A DNA stretch of 64,000 nucleotides. Origin: Marivirga lumbricoides (GTDB taxonomy: Bacteria; Bacteroidota; Bacteroidia; Cytophagales; Cyclobacteriaceae). The notes under the pieces were generated by a model. That model was not told the DNA's origin. It did no database searches and saw only the letters and a list, made by a program, of their open reading frames with translations. Positions 34,739 to 43,167 of this stretch are shown here, piece by piece (position 1 is the stretch's first letter; each line of letters begins with the position of its first letter). The stretch lies in assembly GCF_014636295.1 (NCBI RefSeq), contig NZ_BMEC01000010.1, forward strand, positions 207,762 to 271,761, read 5' to 3'. A program made the position numbers and the translations under genes.

Positions 34739-34780
34739 AATTATTAAAATTTTTTATTTCTTAATTTATACCAAGGAGCT
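34739..34780 (+). repeat. copy 1 of a 25-bp exact intergenic repeat (about 43 bp with mismatches)
   Basis: Bases 34756-34780, ending TAATTTATACCAAGGAGCT, recur exactly at 40409-40433. Similarity extends upstream to 34739 with one gap and two mismatches. Here it is followed by AGC-TTTTCG-GCT and a T-rich tract, a weak terminator-like hairpin, in the leader of the acyltransferase gene. Confidence 0.75.
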
Positions 34781-34855
34781 TTTCGGCTATTTTTTCGTAT
34801 TCTATACCATATTTAGCTTAAAAATGCCTTATTTCGTATTTCTATTTTCTAAACT

Positions 34856-36013
34856 ATGAAGTATTCAGAAGCATTTGAGAATATAAGACCCTATCATGAT
34901 GCCGAAGTACAAGCAGCAATTAATCGATTTATAAATCATCCTTTTTTTGATCAGATTGCCCAAAGGTTATTTCCTGATAAGCCTATTAAGGAATTAAAGG
35001 AAAGACTTTCATCTATTCAATCTATTCAGGATTTTCAATCCGTAATGATGTATCCTGCTGCCAGAACGGTACTGGATAGCAGTTCTGATGGAATTACATA
35101 TGAAGGGTTCGAAAAACTCAACCGCGATAAGTCTTATCTTTTTATTTCTAATCATAGAGATATTGTTTTAGATTCAGCTATTCTAAACGTGTTACTTTTT
35201 GAGCATCAGTTAGGAACCACTGAGGTAGCCATCGGGAATAATTTATTGGTGAACGACTGGATTACCGATTTTGCTAAGCTTAATAAAAACTTCATCGTTA
35301 ATAGAAATGTGCCTCCAAGGGAAATGTATTCCTACTCACTGATACTTTCTGCATATATCAGGTTTACCTTATTAGAGAAAAATACTTCTGTTTGGATTGC
35401 CCAAAGAGAGGGACGAACTAAAGATGGAGATGACCAGACTCAGCAAGGACTGTTAAAAATGATTGGCCTGAATGGCGGAGATGATTTTTATGAAAATTAT
35501 GCACCACTCAGAATAGCTCCAATGGCTATTTCTTATGAGTATGACCCTTGCGATGTACTAAAGGCTCGCGAGATTCAATATAAAATGGAAGGGAAAATCA
35601 TGGAGAAATCTCCTGGTGACGACCTTAAAAGTATGATTGCAGGTATAACAGGTATAAAAGGTCGTGTGCATCTGTCAATCGGAAAAATTGTTGATGAAAA
35701 GTTGAGAGAGATCAAAACCATAAAAAACAAAAATGATCAGATGCAGGCTTTAGCGGATTTAATAGATGAAAGAATTCATAAAAGCTATAAACTTTGGCCA
35801 AGTAATTTTATCGCTTATGATTGGCTTATTGAGGAAAGATTTTCAGATCACTATACCAAAGAAGAAGCAGAAAAATTTGAAAACTATTTGAGGAATCAGG
35901 TGCAAACGTTCTCAGGTGATTTTCAATCTCTTCGCCACCCATTACTGGCTATGTATGCAAACCCAGTAAAAAATAAGCTTAAGGTTGATGGTATTTTTGA
36001 GAAAAATCTCTGA
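34856..36013 (+). CDS. 1-acyl-glycerol-3-phosphate acyltransferase-like protein
   Basis: 385-residue member of the PlsC/PlsB-like acyltransferase superfamily. The acceptor motif is SNHRDIVLDSA with His100 and Asp106, an HX5D spacing instead of the usual HX4D; Asp102 could substitute. The later block WIAQREGRTKDGDDQT corresponds to the family glycerolphosphate-binding region, and IAPMAISYEYDPCD to motif III. The C-terminal third is extra relative to PlsC. It is probably cytoplasmic or peripheral. It stands alone, with a repeat-bearing leader. Confidence 0.78.
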   Translation: MKYSEAFENIRPYHDAEVQAAINRFINHPFFDQIAQRLFPDKPIKELKERLSSIQSIQDFQSVMMYPAARTVLDSSSDGITYEGFEKLNRDKSYLFISNHRDIVLDSAILNVLLFEHQLGTTEVAIGNNLLVNDWITDFAKLNKNFIVNRNVPPREMYSYSLILSAYIRFTLLEKNTSVWIAQREGRTKDGDDQTQQGLLKMIGLNGGDDFYENYAPLRIAPMAISYEYDPCDVLKAREIQYKMEGKIMEKSPGDDLKSMIAGITGIKGRVHLSIGKIVDEKLREIKTIKNKNDQMQALADLIDERIHKSYKLWPSNFIAYDWLIEERFSDHYTKEEAEKFENYLRNQVQTFSGDFQSLRHPLLAMYANPVKNKLKVDGIFEKNL

Positions 36014-36022
36014 TTATTTTAG

Positions 36023-36053
36023 CTACCACTTTATCTGAAAAAGGAAGTGGTAG
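36023..36053. terminator. hairpin between convergent acyltransferase and RluD-type genes
   Basis: Arms 36023-36031 and 36045-36053 (CTACCACTT and complement), loop 13, with T-rich sequence on both sides. Confidence 0.6.
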
Positions 36054-36071
36054 TATCAATTTTAGCTATAA

Positions 36072-37100
36072 TTAATTGAATTGAAGGTAATGCTCCCATT
36101 TTTCCAATAATTGTTGAAAGTCATCCGGGAGATCTGAGTCAAATTGTATCTGCTTATTGCTTACAGGGTGTTTAAAACCCAGGGATTTAGCATGTAATGC
36201 CTGCCTTGGAAGTATTTTAAAACAATTATCTACGAAGGATTTATACTTGGAGAATTTGGTTCCCTTTAAAATTTTGTCACCACCATAAGTAGCATCATTA
36301 AATAATGGATGTCCCAGATATTTCATATGTGCCCTGATCTGGTGTGTACGGCCAGTCTCAAGATTACATTGTATGAGCGTTACATACCTCAGCCTTTTCA
36401 ATACTTTGTAATGCGTAATAGCTGTTCTACCGAAATCTGCATCCGGGAAGGCATCTGTAATACGTCTGTCTTTAAAACTCCTGCCAAGGTTTACGTCAAT
36501 AGTACCTTCATCATTAGTTAATTCTCCCCAAACTAAAGCATAGTAAGTTCTCTCAATACTATGATCGAAAAACTGTTTTGCCAGGTGGGTCATCGCTTTT
36601 TCTGTTTTAGCAATTACTAACAAACCCGAAGTGTCCTTATCAATTCTGTGTACTAATCCTGGCCGGCCTTCATTGCCTTCCATTTCAGGAAGTTGCTGAA
36701 AATGGTAAGCTAAAGCATTTACTAAAGTTCCTTCCCAATTCATGTGGGCAGGATGTACTACCATTCCGGCTTCCTTATTTACAATTAACAGTTCGGAATC
36801 TTCATAAATAATATTTAATGGGATATTTTCCGGTTTTACATCAGTGTCACGCGGAGGTTCAGGTAGTGCTATTCTGATTTCATCTTGAGGATGAACCCTG
36901 TAATTAGGTTTAATGCTGTTTTTGTTCACTTTTACAAAGCCGTCTTTTATGGCTTGTTGAACTTTGTTTCTGGTAACATTTGGTAATCTGTCCATCAAAA
37001 ACTTATCAATTCGCATAAGTTCCTGCTTAGGATCTACTTTAATGTTGTAGTGTTCAAAGAGACTTTCGTCCAGCTCAGTATAATTTTCCTTTTCCTGCAT
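36072..37100 (-). CDS. RluA-family 23S rRNA pseudouridine synthase (RluD-like)
   Basis: 342 residues: an N-terminal S4 RNA-binding domain (about 25-85, MRIDKFLMDRLPNVTRNKVQ) followed by the RluA catalytic domain. The catalytic Asp is in LVHRIDKDTSGLLVIAKT, and INKEAGMVVHP-type and GRTHQIRAHM motifs are present. The S4 domain and length fit RluD, which modifies helix 69 of 23S rRNA, but RluC-type specificity cannot be excluded. It has its own transcription unit with a short upstream gap. Confidence 0.92.
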   Translation of the reverse strand: MQEKENYTELDESLFEHYNIKVDPKQELMRIDKFLMDRLPNVTRNKVQQAIKDGFVKVNKNSIKPNYRVHPQDEIRIALPEPPRDTDVKPENIPLNIIYEDSELLIVNKEAGMVVHPAHMNWEGTLVNALAYHFQQLPEMEGNEGRPGLVHRIDKDTSGLLVIAKTEKAMTHLAKQFFDHSIERTYYALVWGELTNDEGTIDVNLGRSFKDRRITDAFPDADFGRTAITHYKVLKRLRYVTLIQCNLETGRTHQIRAHMKYLGHPLFNDATYGGDKILKGTKFSKYKSFVDNCFKILPRQALHAKSLGFKHPVSNKQIQFDSDLPDDFQQLLEKWEHYLQFN

Positions 37101-37223
37101 GATTTGATTTTCGATGCAAAGATACTAAAAAGAACCACGAGATGAAGCACCCATAAAAGTTCATACATTTTGATAGATGGTTAAAAAGTAGGATATTTAT
37201 CCCCGTGTATGAATTAAAAAATA

Positions 37224-38102
37224 ATGTTTAGACTCATAGTATGCCTGTTTTTACTAAATTTTAGTGTTGGTGTAAAGGCACAATCAACTTTTGATAAGCT
37301 GAATAAGAACCCATTCAAGCAAACACAGTGGTACGTAGGCTTAAGAGGAGGAGCTAATTATACTATAGTGACCCCAATCAATCGTTTTGGAATTATAAAG
37401 CCAACTGATAATGCTGATCAGGAGCTTTATGAAAAGAAGTATCAAACAGTAGAAAATATAGGTGCGATATATGGCTTAACTGCTATGTTTCAGTTTGAGC
37501 AAAAATTTGTTGTGGGTACTAATTTTTCTGTTGGACAAATCAGGTTTAGCTATGATCAGGAATTGCCGGGAGAAGCCAATAGCATTACTTTTTCTCATCA
37601 ACAGAATTTTCAATACCTGGATGTCCCTATATTTTTTAGGTATATGATCCGGCCGACCATCAATCGTTTTTGGAATCGCTCCTCCAGGAAACCTGAGGTC
37701 CCTGGTATTATTCCATTTGTACAGGCCGGTATCAATTTCAGCGTTTTACTTGATGCGGAGAAAACTGTAACACAAAGTATCAGACAGGGGGAAATAGAGG
37801 CTGAGGGGTTTTCGTTTACAGAAAATGTAAATGAACTATTAAATCCTGTAACAGCCGGAATTTTTGTAGGAGGAGGCTTTCGGTTCCGATTAGGAAATGT
37901 TTATCTCACTACTGAAGCAAATTTCAGGCAGGGCTTTTCTAACGTAACAGATACAGACAGGAGGTTCGCTAATAAAAACCTTGTAAACAATGCTTACGAT
38001 GTATTTGATGATAAAAGCTTTCAAACATTTGAATTCGTAGTAGGTATTTTGGTTCCAATAAAATATTTAAGTAGAAGAGAATTTATCCCGGTTGAAATAT
38101 GA
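37224..38102 (+). CDS. outer membrane beta-barrel protein (PorT-like)
   Basis: 292-residue exported protein. The signal peptide ends near residue 20 (VKAQ), followed by GLRGGANYTIV and alternating strands typical of an eight-stranded barrel, with FFRYMIRPT and ILVPIKYLSR strands. It resembles the PorT/outer-membrane beta-barrel group of Bacteroidota; whether it takes part in type IX secretion is not shown. It overlaps the following lipoprotein gene by 4 bases (ATGA). Confidence 0.78.
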   Translation: MFRLIVCLFLLNFSVGVKAQSTFDKLNKNPFKQTQWYVGLRGGANYTIVTPINRFGIIKPTDNADQELYEKKYQTVENIGAIYGLTAMFQFEQKFVVGTNFSVGQIRFSYDQELPGEANSITFSHQQNFQYLDVPIFFRYMIRPTINRFWNRSSRKPEVPGIIPFVQAGINFSVLLDAEKTVTQSIRQGEIEAEGFSFTENVNELLNPVTAGIFVGGGFRFRLGNVYLTTEANFRQGFSNVTDTDRRFANKNLVNNAYDVFDDKSFQTFEFVVGILVPIKYLSRREFIPVEI

Positions 38103-39253
38103 GATTTTTTGTGATTTTTATCCTAGTGGTTTTTACTTCGTGCCAAAAGGATACAGAGGCTTTTCTTCCTACTGAAAAATTTAATAGTATTTTTGACAAT
38201 CCCTCCGAAGCAGTTGCATATAATCCTCTTGATCTTATCCAAACGCAAGACGGAGGCTATCTCATTTTAGCATCTTCCAACAGCCAGCAGATTTTTGTAT
38301 TGAAGGCAAGTTCGAGAGGAGAGTTTCTTTGGAGTAAAACTATGTCTTCAGCATATATTCAGCCAATAGGTAACTGGATTCGAAATCAGGAGAATTATTA
38401 TTTCGTAGCTCAAACTATCTCTGACAGAACAGCTGTTTTAGTAGAAGTAGATGATTTGGAGCAGACTTTAAAGCCTATCAGAGAGTATACAGGTTATAGA
38501 AGACCTCTGGCTTTCGATTATCTAAACCCTAACAGTTATTTGCTACTTACTAATAATGATACCATAGGGGCAGTTTTAAGTAAAATACAGGAAGGTTTTG
38601 CAATGGAATGGGCAAGAGCATTTGATAAAATTACGGATACTAATGCAAAGCTTGATAATTATTTGATAAGTAATACACCTCAATTTTTTGTTGGTGCATA
38701 TAATAATGGAGCAACTCTGTATTTCAACACACTAAGGCCTGAGGGTTTTACTTTTACCTTTACTGATGATCAGGGGATTGAAACAGGGAGGATTGCTCCG
38801 GCTAACCAGGGTAGTATAAATTCTATAGCAACCACCAGTAATGGTCAGGGAGCTTTTAATTATGTAGCCAACGGTCAATCACTATTTTCTCCACAGCTTA
38901 CGCTTAGAAATAATGATTCTATTTTCAGTTCTGAACTGAATGGAGAACTTCAGCCCGATAGAATGAGTAATAAACCTGCTTTAGTGTTGCCAATTGAACT
39001 TTCAACTACTCCTTATACGCTAAATGCCTATACCACCGTTGATGGGCGGATAAAATTAAGTCTGTATTCAGCTAATTCAGGAGAGCTTTCGGCTATTGAG
39101 TATATTGGTGATAATGATCCACTTGAATTGGCAGCAATTAAAGCAACAGAAGATCAGGGAATTGTAATTCTATCAAAAACAACTATTGCAGGTGTAAGAC
39201 AAAGAATTAATCTTTTGAAAATACCCAAAGAAGAGTTGGTGAATTTATTATAA
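38099..39253 (+). CDS. lipoprotein with beta-propeller-like repeats, unknown function
   Basis: 384 residues with a short lipoprotein signal (lipobox FTSC, Cys15). The mature part is beta-rich, with recurring D-G-G-Y/ILASS and ENYYFVAQ-type stretches like QTQDGGYLILAS, often seen in propeller-like delta-60 or kelch-type proteins (inference). It is translationally coupled to the upstream barrel protein, so the two probably form one outer membrane complex. A hairpin follows. Confidence 0.75.
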   Translation: MRFFVIFILVVFTSCQKDTEAFLPTEKFNSIFDNPSEAVAYNPLDLIQTQDGGYLILASSNSQQIFVLKASSRGEFLWSKTMSSAYIQPIGNWIRNQENYYFVAQTISDRTAVLVEVDDLEQTLKPIREYTGYRRPLAFDYLNPNSYLLLTNNDTIGAVLSKIQEGFAMEWARAFDKITDTNAKLDNYLISNTPQFFVGAYNNGATLYFNTLRPEGFTFTFTDDQGIETGRIAPANQGSINSIATTSNGQGAFNYVANGQSLFSPQLTLRNNDSIFSSELNGELQPDRMSNKPALVLPIELSTTPYTLNAYTTVDGRIKLSLYSANSGELSAIEYIGDNDPLELAAIKATEDQGIVILSKTTIAGVRQRINLLKIPKEELVNLL

Positions 39254-39266
39254 CTCAAAACCTTCC

Positions 39267-39290
39267 GCTCTTTTATTATGTTTAAAGAGC
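39267..39290 (+). terminator. weak hairpin after the lipoprotein gene
   Basis: GCTCTTT 39267-39273 pairs with AAAGAGC 39284-39290 across a 10-base loop. No good T tract follows, so it may be an attenuator or processing site rather than a full terminator. Confidence 0.35.
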
Positions 39291-39304
39291 ATTAAGATTT
39301 CATA

Positions 39305-39790
39305 ATGAAAAAAATTACATTACTATATCTTATTGTATTTTCAGTTCAAATACAATTAGCAATAGCTCAGAGCCAACCTTTACAGATTATTAAAGTACCC
39401 GAACTTGAACAACTTATTAAGTCTGAAGAGGGCAAAGTAAAGGTGATTAATTTTTGGGCTACATGGTGTAAGCCGTGCATAAAGGAGATACCTTATTTTG
39501 TGAAAGCTCAGCAGGATTTTCCTGAAGTAGAGTTTGTTTTTGTTAGTCTTGATTTTTCAGAAAACGCATCCAGAGCGGAAAGCTTTGGTAAAAAGAAAGG
39601 GCTTAACAAAAGTAAAATGGTACTGATTGATGATGTGGACTACAATGCATGGATCGATAAAGTTTCTGGTGAGTGGTCTGGAGCTATTCCTGCTACGCTT
39701 ATTGTAACCCCCAATGGGAAAAAGCTTTATGAAAAAGAGTTTCAGCAAGGAGAGCTGAAGGAGTTATTGAAAGAAACATATAAACTATAA
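39305..39790 (+). CDS. TlpA-like thioredoxin-fold protein, exported
   Basis: 161 residues. A signal peptide ends near residue 22 (AIAQ), and the thioredoxin fold carries the redox motif FWATWCKPCIKE. The cis-Pro region is AIPATLIVTP. It resembles TlpA/ResA-type disulfide reductases acting in the periplasm. The next gene, 5 bases downstream, is another thioredoxin-fold protein, so they may share an oxidation or reduction pathway. Confidence 0.88.
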   Translation: MKKITLLYLIVFSVQIQLAIAQSQPLQIIKVPELEQLIKSEEGKVKVINFWATWCKPCIKEIPYFVKAQQDFPEVEFVFVSLDFSENASRAESFGKKKGLNKSKMVLIDDVDYNAWIDKVSGEWSGAIPATLIVTPNGKKLYEKEFQQGELKELLKETYKL

Positions 39791-39795
39791 ATACC

Positions 39796-40392
39796 ATGAA
39801 AAATTACCTGTTCTTGAGCTTTTTATTACTGTTTGCATTCGGTTTTACTTCAGAGAAAGAAGGTTACAAAGTGGGCGATACTGCCACAGATTTTTCTCTT
39901 AAAAACGTAAATGGGGAAATGGTTTCTCTTAAAGATTTTGAAGATGTGAAAGGTTATATAGTTATTTTTACTTGCAATACCTGTCCTTATTCTATTGCTT
40001 ATGAGGACCGTATTATTGAGTTACAAACTAAATATGCTAAGCAGAAATTTCCTGTAATAGCTATCAACCCTAATGATGATAAGAGATCCCCTAAAGACTC
40101 TTTTAAAGAAATGAAGGTAAGAGCTAAGGAGAAGATGTTTAACTTTCCTTATGTGTATGACGAAACTCAGGAAATTACAAAAGCGTACGGAGCTACAAAC
40201 ACTCCACACGTATATGTTCTTGATGCCGATCGGACTGTAAAATATATAGGTGCTATCGATAATAACACCAAAAGTGCAAAAGATGCGGATAAGAAATATG
40301 TTGAGGATGCGGTAAATGCTTTACTGGCAGAAAAAGAAGTGCCTGTTAAAGAAACTAAAGCGATTGGTTGCACTATTAAGTGGGCAATGTAA
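39796..40392 (+). CDS. thioredoxin/peroxiredoxin-like exported protein
   Basis: 198 residues with an N-terminal hydrophobic export signal (to about residue 20). An AhpC/TSA-like fold follows: VGDTATDFSLKNVNGEMVSL, the CxxC motif FTCNTCPYSIAYEDR, and the cis-Pro stretch GATNTPHVYVLD. It belongs to the group often annotated thioredoxin family protein, where the CNTCP motif is conserved. The terminal AIGCTIKW holds an extra Cys, a possible resolving residue. It is coupled with the TlpA-like gene. Confidence 0.87.
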   Translation: MKNYLFLSFLLLFAFGFTSEKEGYKVGDTATDFSLKNVNGEMVSLKDFEDVKGYIVIFTCNTCPYSIAYEDRIIELQTKYAKQKFPVIAINPNDDKRSPKDSFKEMKVRAKEKMFNFPYVYDETQEITKAYGATNTPHVYVLDADRTVKYIGAIDNNTKSAKDADKKYVEDAVNALLAEKEVPVKETKAIGCTIKWAM

Positions 40393-40433
40393 TTATTGAA
40401 AATTTTAAATTTCTTAATTTATACCAAGGAGCT
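40391..40433 (+). repeat. copy 2 of the 25-bp exact intergenic repeat
   Basis: Bases 40409-40433 are identical to 34756-34780, with weaker similarity from 40391. Here its 3' end forms the left arm of a convincing terminator. Confidence 0.75.
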
Positions 40434-40456
40434 CATGAGAAACATGGGCTTTTTTT
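40430..40456 (+). terminator. intrinsic terminator built on the repeat
   Basis: AGCTCATG 40430-40437 pairs with CATGGGCT 40443-40450 (one G-T pair) around AGAAA, then a seven-T run. It lies between the peroxiredoxin-like gene and the hemerythrin-like start at 40462. Confidence 0.65.
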
Positions 40457-40461
40457 ATTTT

Positions 40462-40890
40462 ATGAGAAGACATGCAACTTTAATACCATTCAGCAAGCAA
40501 CATCATCAAATACTTGTTTTGGCTCATTTATTAAAGGCTGATGTTCCTGATTATGAAGGATTGCCAAAAACTATTGAGGGAAAACGTGAATACTTGCTGA
40601 AGAAATTTAATGAAGTTATCCTGCCGAATTTTGCTAACCATAGAAATATTTTCTATCCAGCTATTATTCAATGGGGTTTTCAGGATGAGCTTTTACTACA
40701 GCAAATTCAGCAGTGGGAAGATGATGTACTTATGATATGTAAATCAATAAAGGAGGAAAATGCTATTAGTAGTATGCAACTAAATGAATTGGGCTATACT
40801 TTAGATAGACTAGTTAGAGCTAAAGAGAGAGAATTATACCAGAAGGTACAGGCGAGATTTAGTGCAGAGTTGGAAGAGCTGCAATTTTAG
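40462..40890 (+). CDS. hemerythrin-like domain protein
   Basis: 142-residue four-helix protein from the ATG at 40462 (MRRHATLIPFSKQHHQIL). The frame is open upstream to 40396, but that part crosses a terminator and is unlikely to be translated. Candidate iron ligands are the His pair in SKQHHQ, His in NFANHRNIFYPAI, and Glu in RAKERELYQ, the hemerythrin HHE arrangement. It may sense or bind oxygen, NO or iron; the role is unknown. Confidence 0.72.
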   Translation: MRRHATLIPFSKQHHQILVLAHLLKADVPDYEGLPKTIEGKREYLLKKFNEVILPNFANHRNIFYPAIIQWGFQDELLLQQIQQWEDDVLMICKSIKEENAISSMQLNELGYTLDRLVRAKERELYQKVQARFSAELEELQF

Positions 40891-41019
40891 TTGGTGCTTT
40901 GTGAGTGGTGAATATTTGATCCTTATCTATTTTTGATAGAGAATATTAATAAAGTACTAAACTTCTTGTTATTTTACAACGTAAAAGCTTATATTGTACA
41001 GTAAATAAATGCCACAACC

Positions 41020-41115
41020 ATGAATAAACCAACTACATTAAAAGGGGAGTTATTTTCTTACTTAGCTTTAGGAGCAATTAGCTTAGTAGTATACTTGCTA
41101 AATTCTATAGCTTAA
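41020..41115 (+). CDS. putative 31-residue single-pass membrane protein
   Basis: Short reading frame of 31 residues: a polar N-terminus MNKPTTLKGE, then a continuous hydrophobic stretch LFSYLALGAISLVVYLLNS, long enough for one membrane helix. It lies alone in the 283-base gap between the hemerythrin-like and Nudix genes. The organisation (Lys-containing head, clean helix, immediate stop) is typical of real small membrane proteins, but without comparative data it remains tentative. Confidence 0.45.
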   Translation: MNKPTTLKGELFSYLALGAISLVVYLLNSIA

Positions 41116-41173
41116 TTTAAGAAAGTAATTAGAAGCAGTTATAGATGAAGTAAATTGAAATATCCTAACCAGA

Positions 41174-41893
41174 TTAAATTTCGAATAAGTATCCTTCATT
41201 CTGTAACTGCTTGTATTTATTATAATCAAATTTGTATAAATAAGCCCCCTTTCGAGAAGAGCTTTTATCTTTCTTATCCAGTTGAATGAGCAGCTTGCTC
41301 TTTAATATTTTCTTTCTAAAGTTTCTATCATCTATTGTACGTTGCTGAATAGCTTCATATACCTTTAAAAGTTGAGGTAAAGTAAATTCTGAGGGTAATA
41401 ATTCCAGTCCTATAGGTTTAAATTTAGCTCTTTCACTCAGCTTTTGAAGTGCCATTTTAACCATTTCTGTATGGTCAAGAACAAGTTCCGGCAGAGGGTT
41501 AATATCTACCCATTTCGTGATGTGGTTTGCTATTACGATATCTGTTTGGCTTTTTCCTTCTTCAGGTTTAATTAAACTCCAATAGGCCACGGAAATCACC
41601 CGGTCTCCGGTATCTCTACCAATATCTCCAAAAGAGTGCATTTGTTCTAAAAATACATTTTCCAGATTACTAAGTTCTAAAAGAATTCTTTTTGCAGCAG
41701 TGGAAATATTTTCTTTTTTGTCAACAAAACTTCCTGGCAATGACCATTTACCTGCATATGGTTCAACCTCTCTTTTAAATACTAAAAGTTTTATCTGGTT
41801 TTCGATAAAGCCAAAAATAATGCAATCAACGGCCACTAAAATGGGTAATGCCTGGCTATAAGTGGGAAGGTTTATAGTTGTTTTCTTTTTCAT
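41174..41893 (-). CDS. Nudix-derived transcriptional regulator of the galactose cluster (NrtR/AraR-like)
   Basis: 239 residues from the ATG at 41893 (a GTG at 41911 would add six). The N-terminal Nudix-like domain has a degenerate Nudix box: GSFVDKKEN then AAKRILLELS, where the catalytic REXXEE is RILLEL, so hydrolysis is unlikely. The C-terminal winged helix (about 165-239) is of the NrtR/AraR type: LTLPQLLKVYEAI-like start, DRNFRKKILKS and a KGAYLYKFD wing. It is divergent from galK-galT-symporter with a perfect palindrome between, so it probably senses a galactose metabolite and controls the cluster (inference). Confidence 0.83.
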   Translation of the reverse strand: MKKKTTINLPTYSQALPILVAVDCIIFGFIENQIKLLVFKREVEPYAGKWSLPGSFVDKKENISTAAKRILLELSNLENVFLEQMHSFGDIGRDTGDRVISVAYWSLIKPEEGKSQTDIVIANHITKWVDINPLPELVLDHTEMVKMALQKLSERAKFKPIGLELLPSEFTLPQLLKVYEAIQQRTIDDRNFRKKILKSKLLIQLDKKDKSSSRKGAYLYKFDYNKYKQLQNEGYLFEI

Positions 41894-41944
41894 ACTAAAA
41901 GTTTCGGTCACTAAGATATTAAAGATTATTTGTATAATAAATAA

Positions 41945-41965
41945 TAAACGTTAAGTTTACGTTTA
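41945..41965. promoter_or_regulatory. palindromic operator candidate in the gal divergent region
   Basis: TAAACGT-N7-ACGTTTA is a perfect 7-bp inverted repeat with a 7-base spacer. It lies 13 bases before the galK start and 52 bases before the regulator start. It is a natural binding site for the adjacent Nudix-type dimeric regulator. Confidence 0.6.
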
Positions 41966-41978
41966 CAAAATTAATAAA

Positions 41979-43157
41979 GTGAAATCACCACAAGAAACTA
42001 ACAAATATTTTTTAGAGCAACATCGTAAATATTTCGGTGTTGAACCCAGGCTTTCAGTAAAGGCACCGGGCCGCATTAATATGATAGGGGAACATACAGA
42101 TTATAATTTGGGATTTGTATTACCTGCCGCTATTAATAAGGCGATCTATTTTTCTGTTAATCGGTCTCAACTTGAAGAAGTTAGTACGGTTTATGCAATC
42201 GATGTACAACAGGAAATTCAATTTAAACATCGCGATTTAGCTCCACTTGAGGCTGGTTCATGGCAGAATTATATTTTGGGGGTAGTCTCCGAAATAATAA
42301 AAGTAAGAGGTAATCTACCCGGCTTCTGCTTATCGTTTGGTGGAGATGTGCCTTTAGGGGCAGGGCTTTCTTCTTCAGCTGCCTTAGAATGTGGACTCTG
42401 CTTTGCACTAAATGAATTATTTGAGTTGAATCTAAGCTGGCAGGAGATGGCAAAAATTAGCCAGCTAGCCGAGCATCATTTTGTTGGTACCAAATGTGGT
42501 ATTATGGATCAGATTTCCAGCCTAAGAGGGAAAAAGGACCATGTAATGTTATTAGACTGCCGCTCTCTGGATATAAAATATTTCCCTTGTGCACTTGTTG
42601 GTTATCAAATAGTAATCTGCAATTCAAACGTTACTCATGAGTTAGCTTCTTCAGCTTACAATGAAAGAAGAGCTCAATGTGAAGAAGGAGTGGCTGTATT
42701 GCAGTCTGTAAATCCGGAAATTAAAAGCCTTCGGGATGTGAGCTATGAATTTTTGCTTCAAAATAAGGAAAGCCTTTCTGAGGTAGTTTTCAAAAGGTGC
42801 GCTTATATTACTAAAGAAAATGACCGGGTAATTGAATTTTGTGAAGCCTTACAAAATCAGAATATAGACCAACTGGAAAATTTACTCTACAATGCACATA
42901 GTGGAATGCAGCATGAGTATGAAATAACATGTCCTGAAATTGACTTTCTTGTGGACTATACCAGGAACCTAGATCAGGTGAAAGGAAGCCGCATGATGGG
43001 AGGTGGTTTTGGTGGTTGTACTATCAATATTGTTAAAGATGAATTTGTAGATCAGTTCAAAAGCGAGATATCTGAAGCTTATAGCAACAGATGGCAAAAA
43101 GATTTATCTATTCTTGACTTAGAAATAGGGGATGGTGTGCAACTCTATTCCCGATAA
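41979..43157 (+). CDS. galK: galactokinase
   Basis: GHMP-family kinase phosphorylating galactose at C1, 392 residues. The galactokinase signature PGRINMIGEHTDYN is near residue 30, the ATP loop GDVPLGAGLSSSAALE near residue 125, and the third motif GSRMMGGGFGGCT near the C-terminus. The start is GTG at 41979, which precedes the conserved HRKYFG region at the usual distance. It is the first gene of galK-galT-symporter. Confidence 0.95.
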   Translation: MKSPQETNKYFLEQHRKYFGVEPRLSVKAPGRINMIGEHTDYNLGFVLPAAINKAIYFSVNRSQLEEVSTVYAIDVQQEIQFKHRDLAPLEAGSWQNYILGVVSEIIKVRGNLPGFCLSFGGDVPLGAGLSSSAALECGLCFALNELFELNLSWQEMAKISQLAEHHFVGTKCGIMDQISSLRGKKDHVMLLDCRSLDIKYFPCALVGYQIVICNSNVTHELASSAYNERRAQCEEGVAVLQSVNPEIKSLRDVSYEFLLQNKESLSEVVFKRCAYITKENDRVIEFCEALQNQNIDQLENLLYNAHSGMQHEYEITCPEIDFLVDYTRNLDQVKGSRMMGGGFGGCTINIVKDEFVDQFKSEISEAYSNRWQKDLSILDLEIGDGVQLYSR

Positions 43158-43167
43158 AATCAGATAT

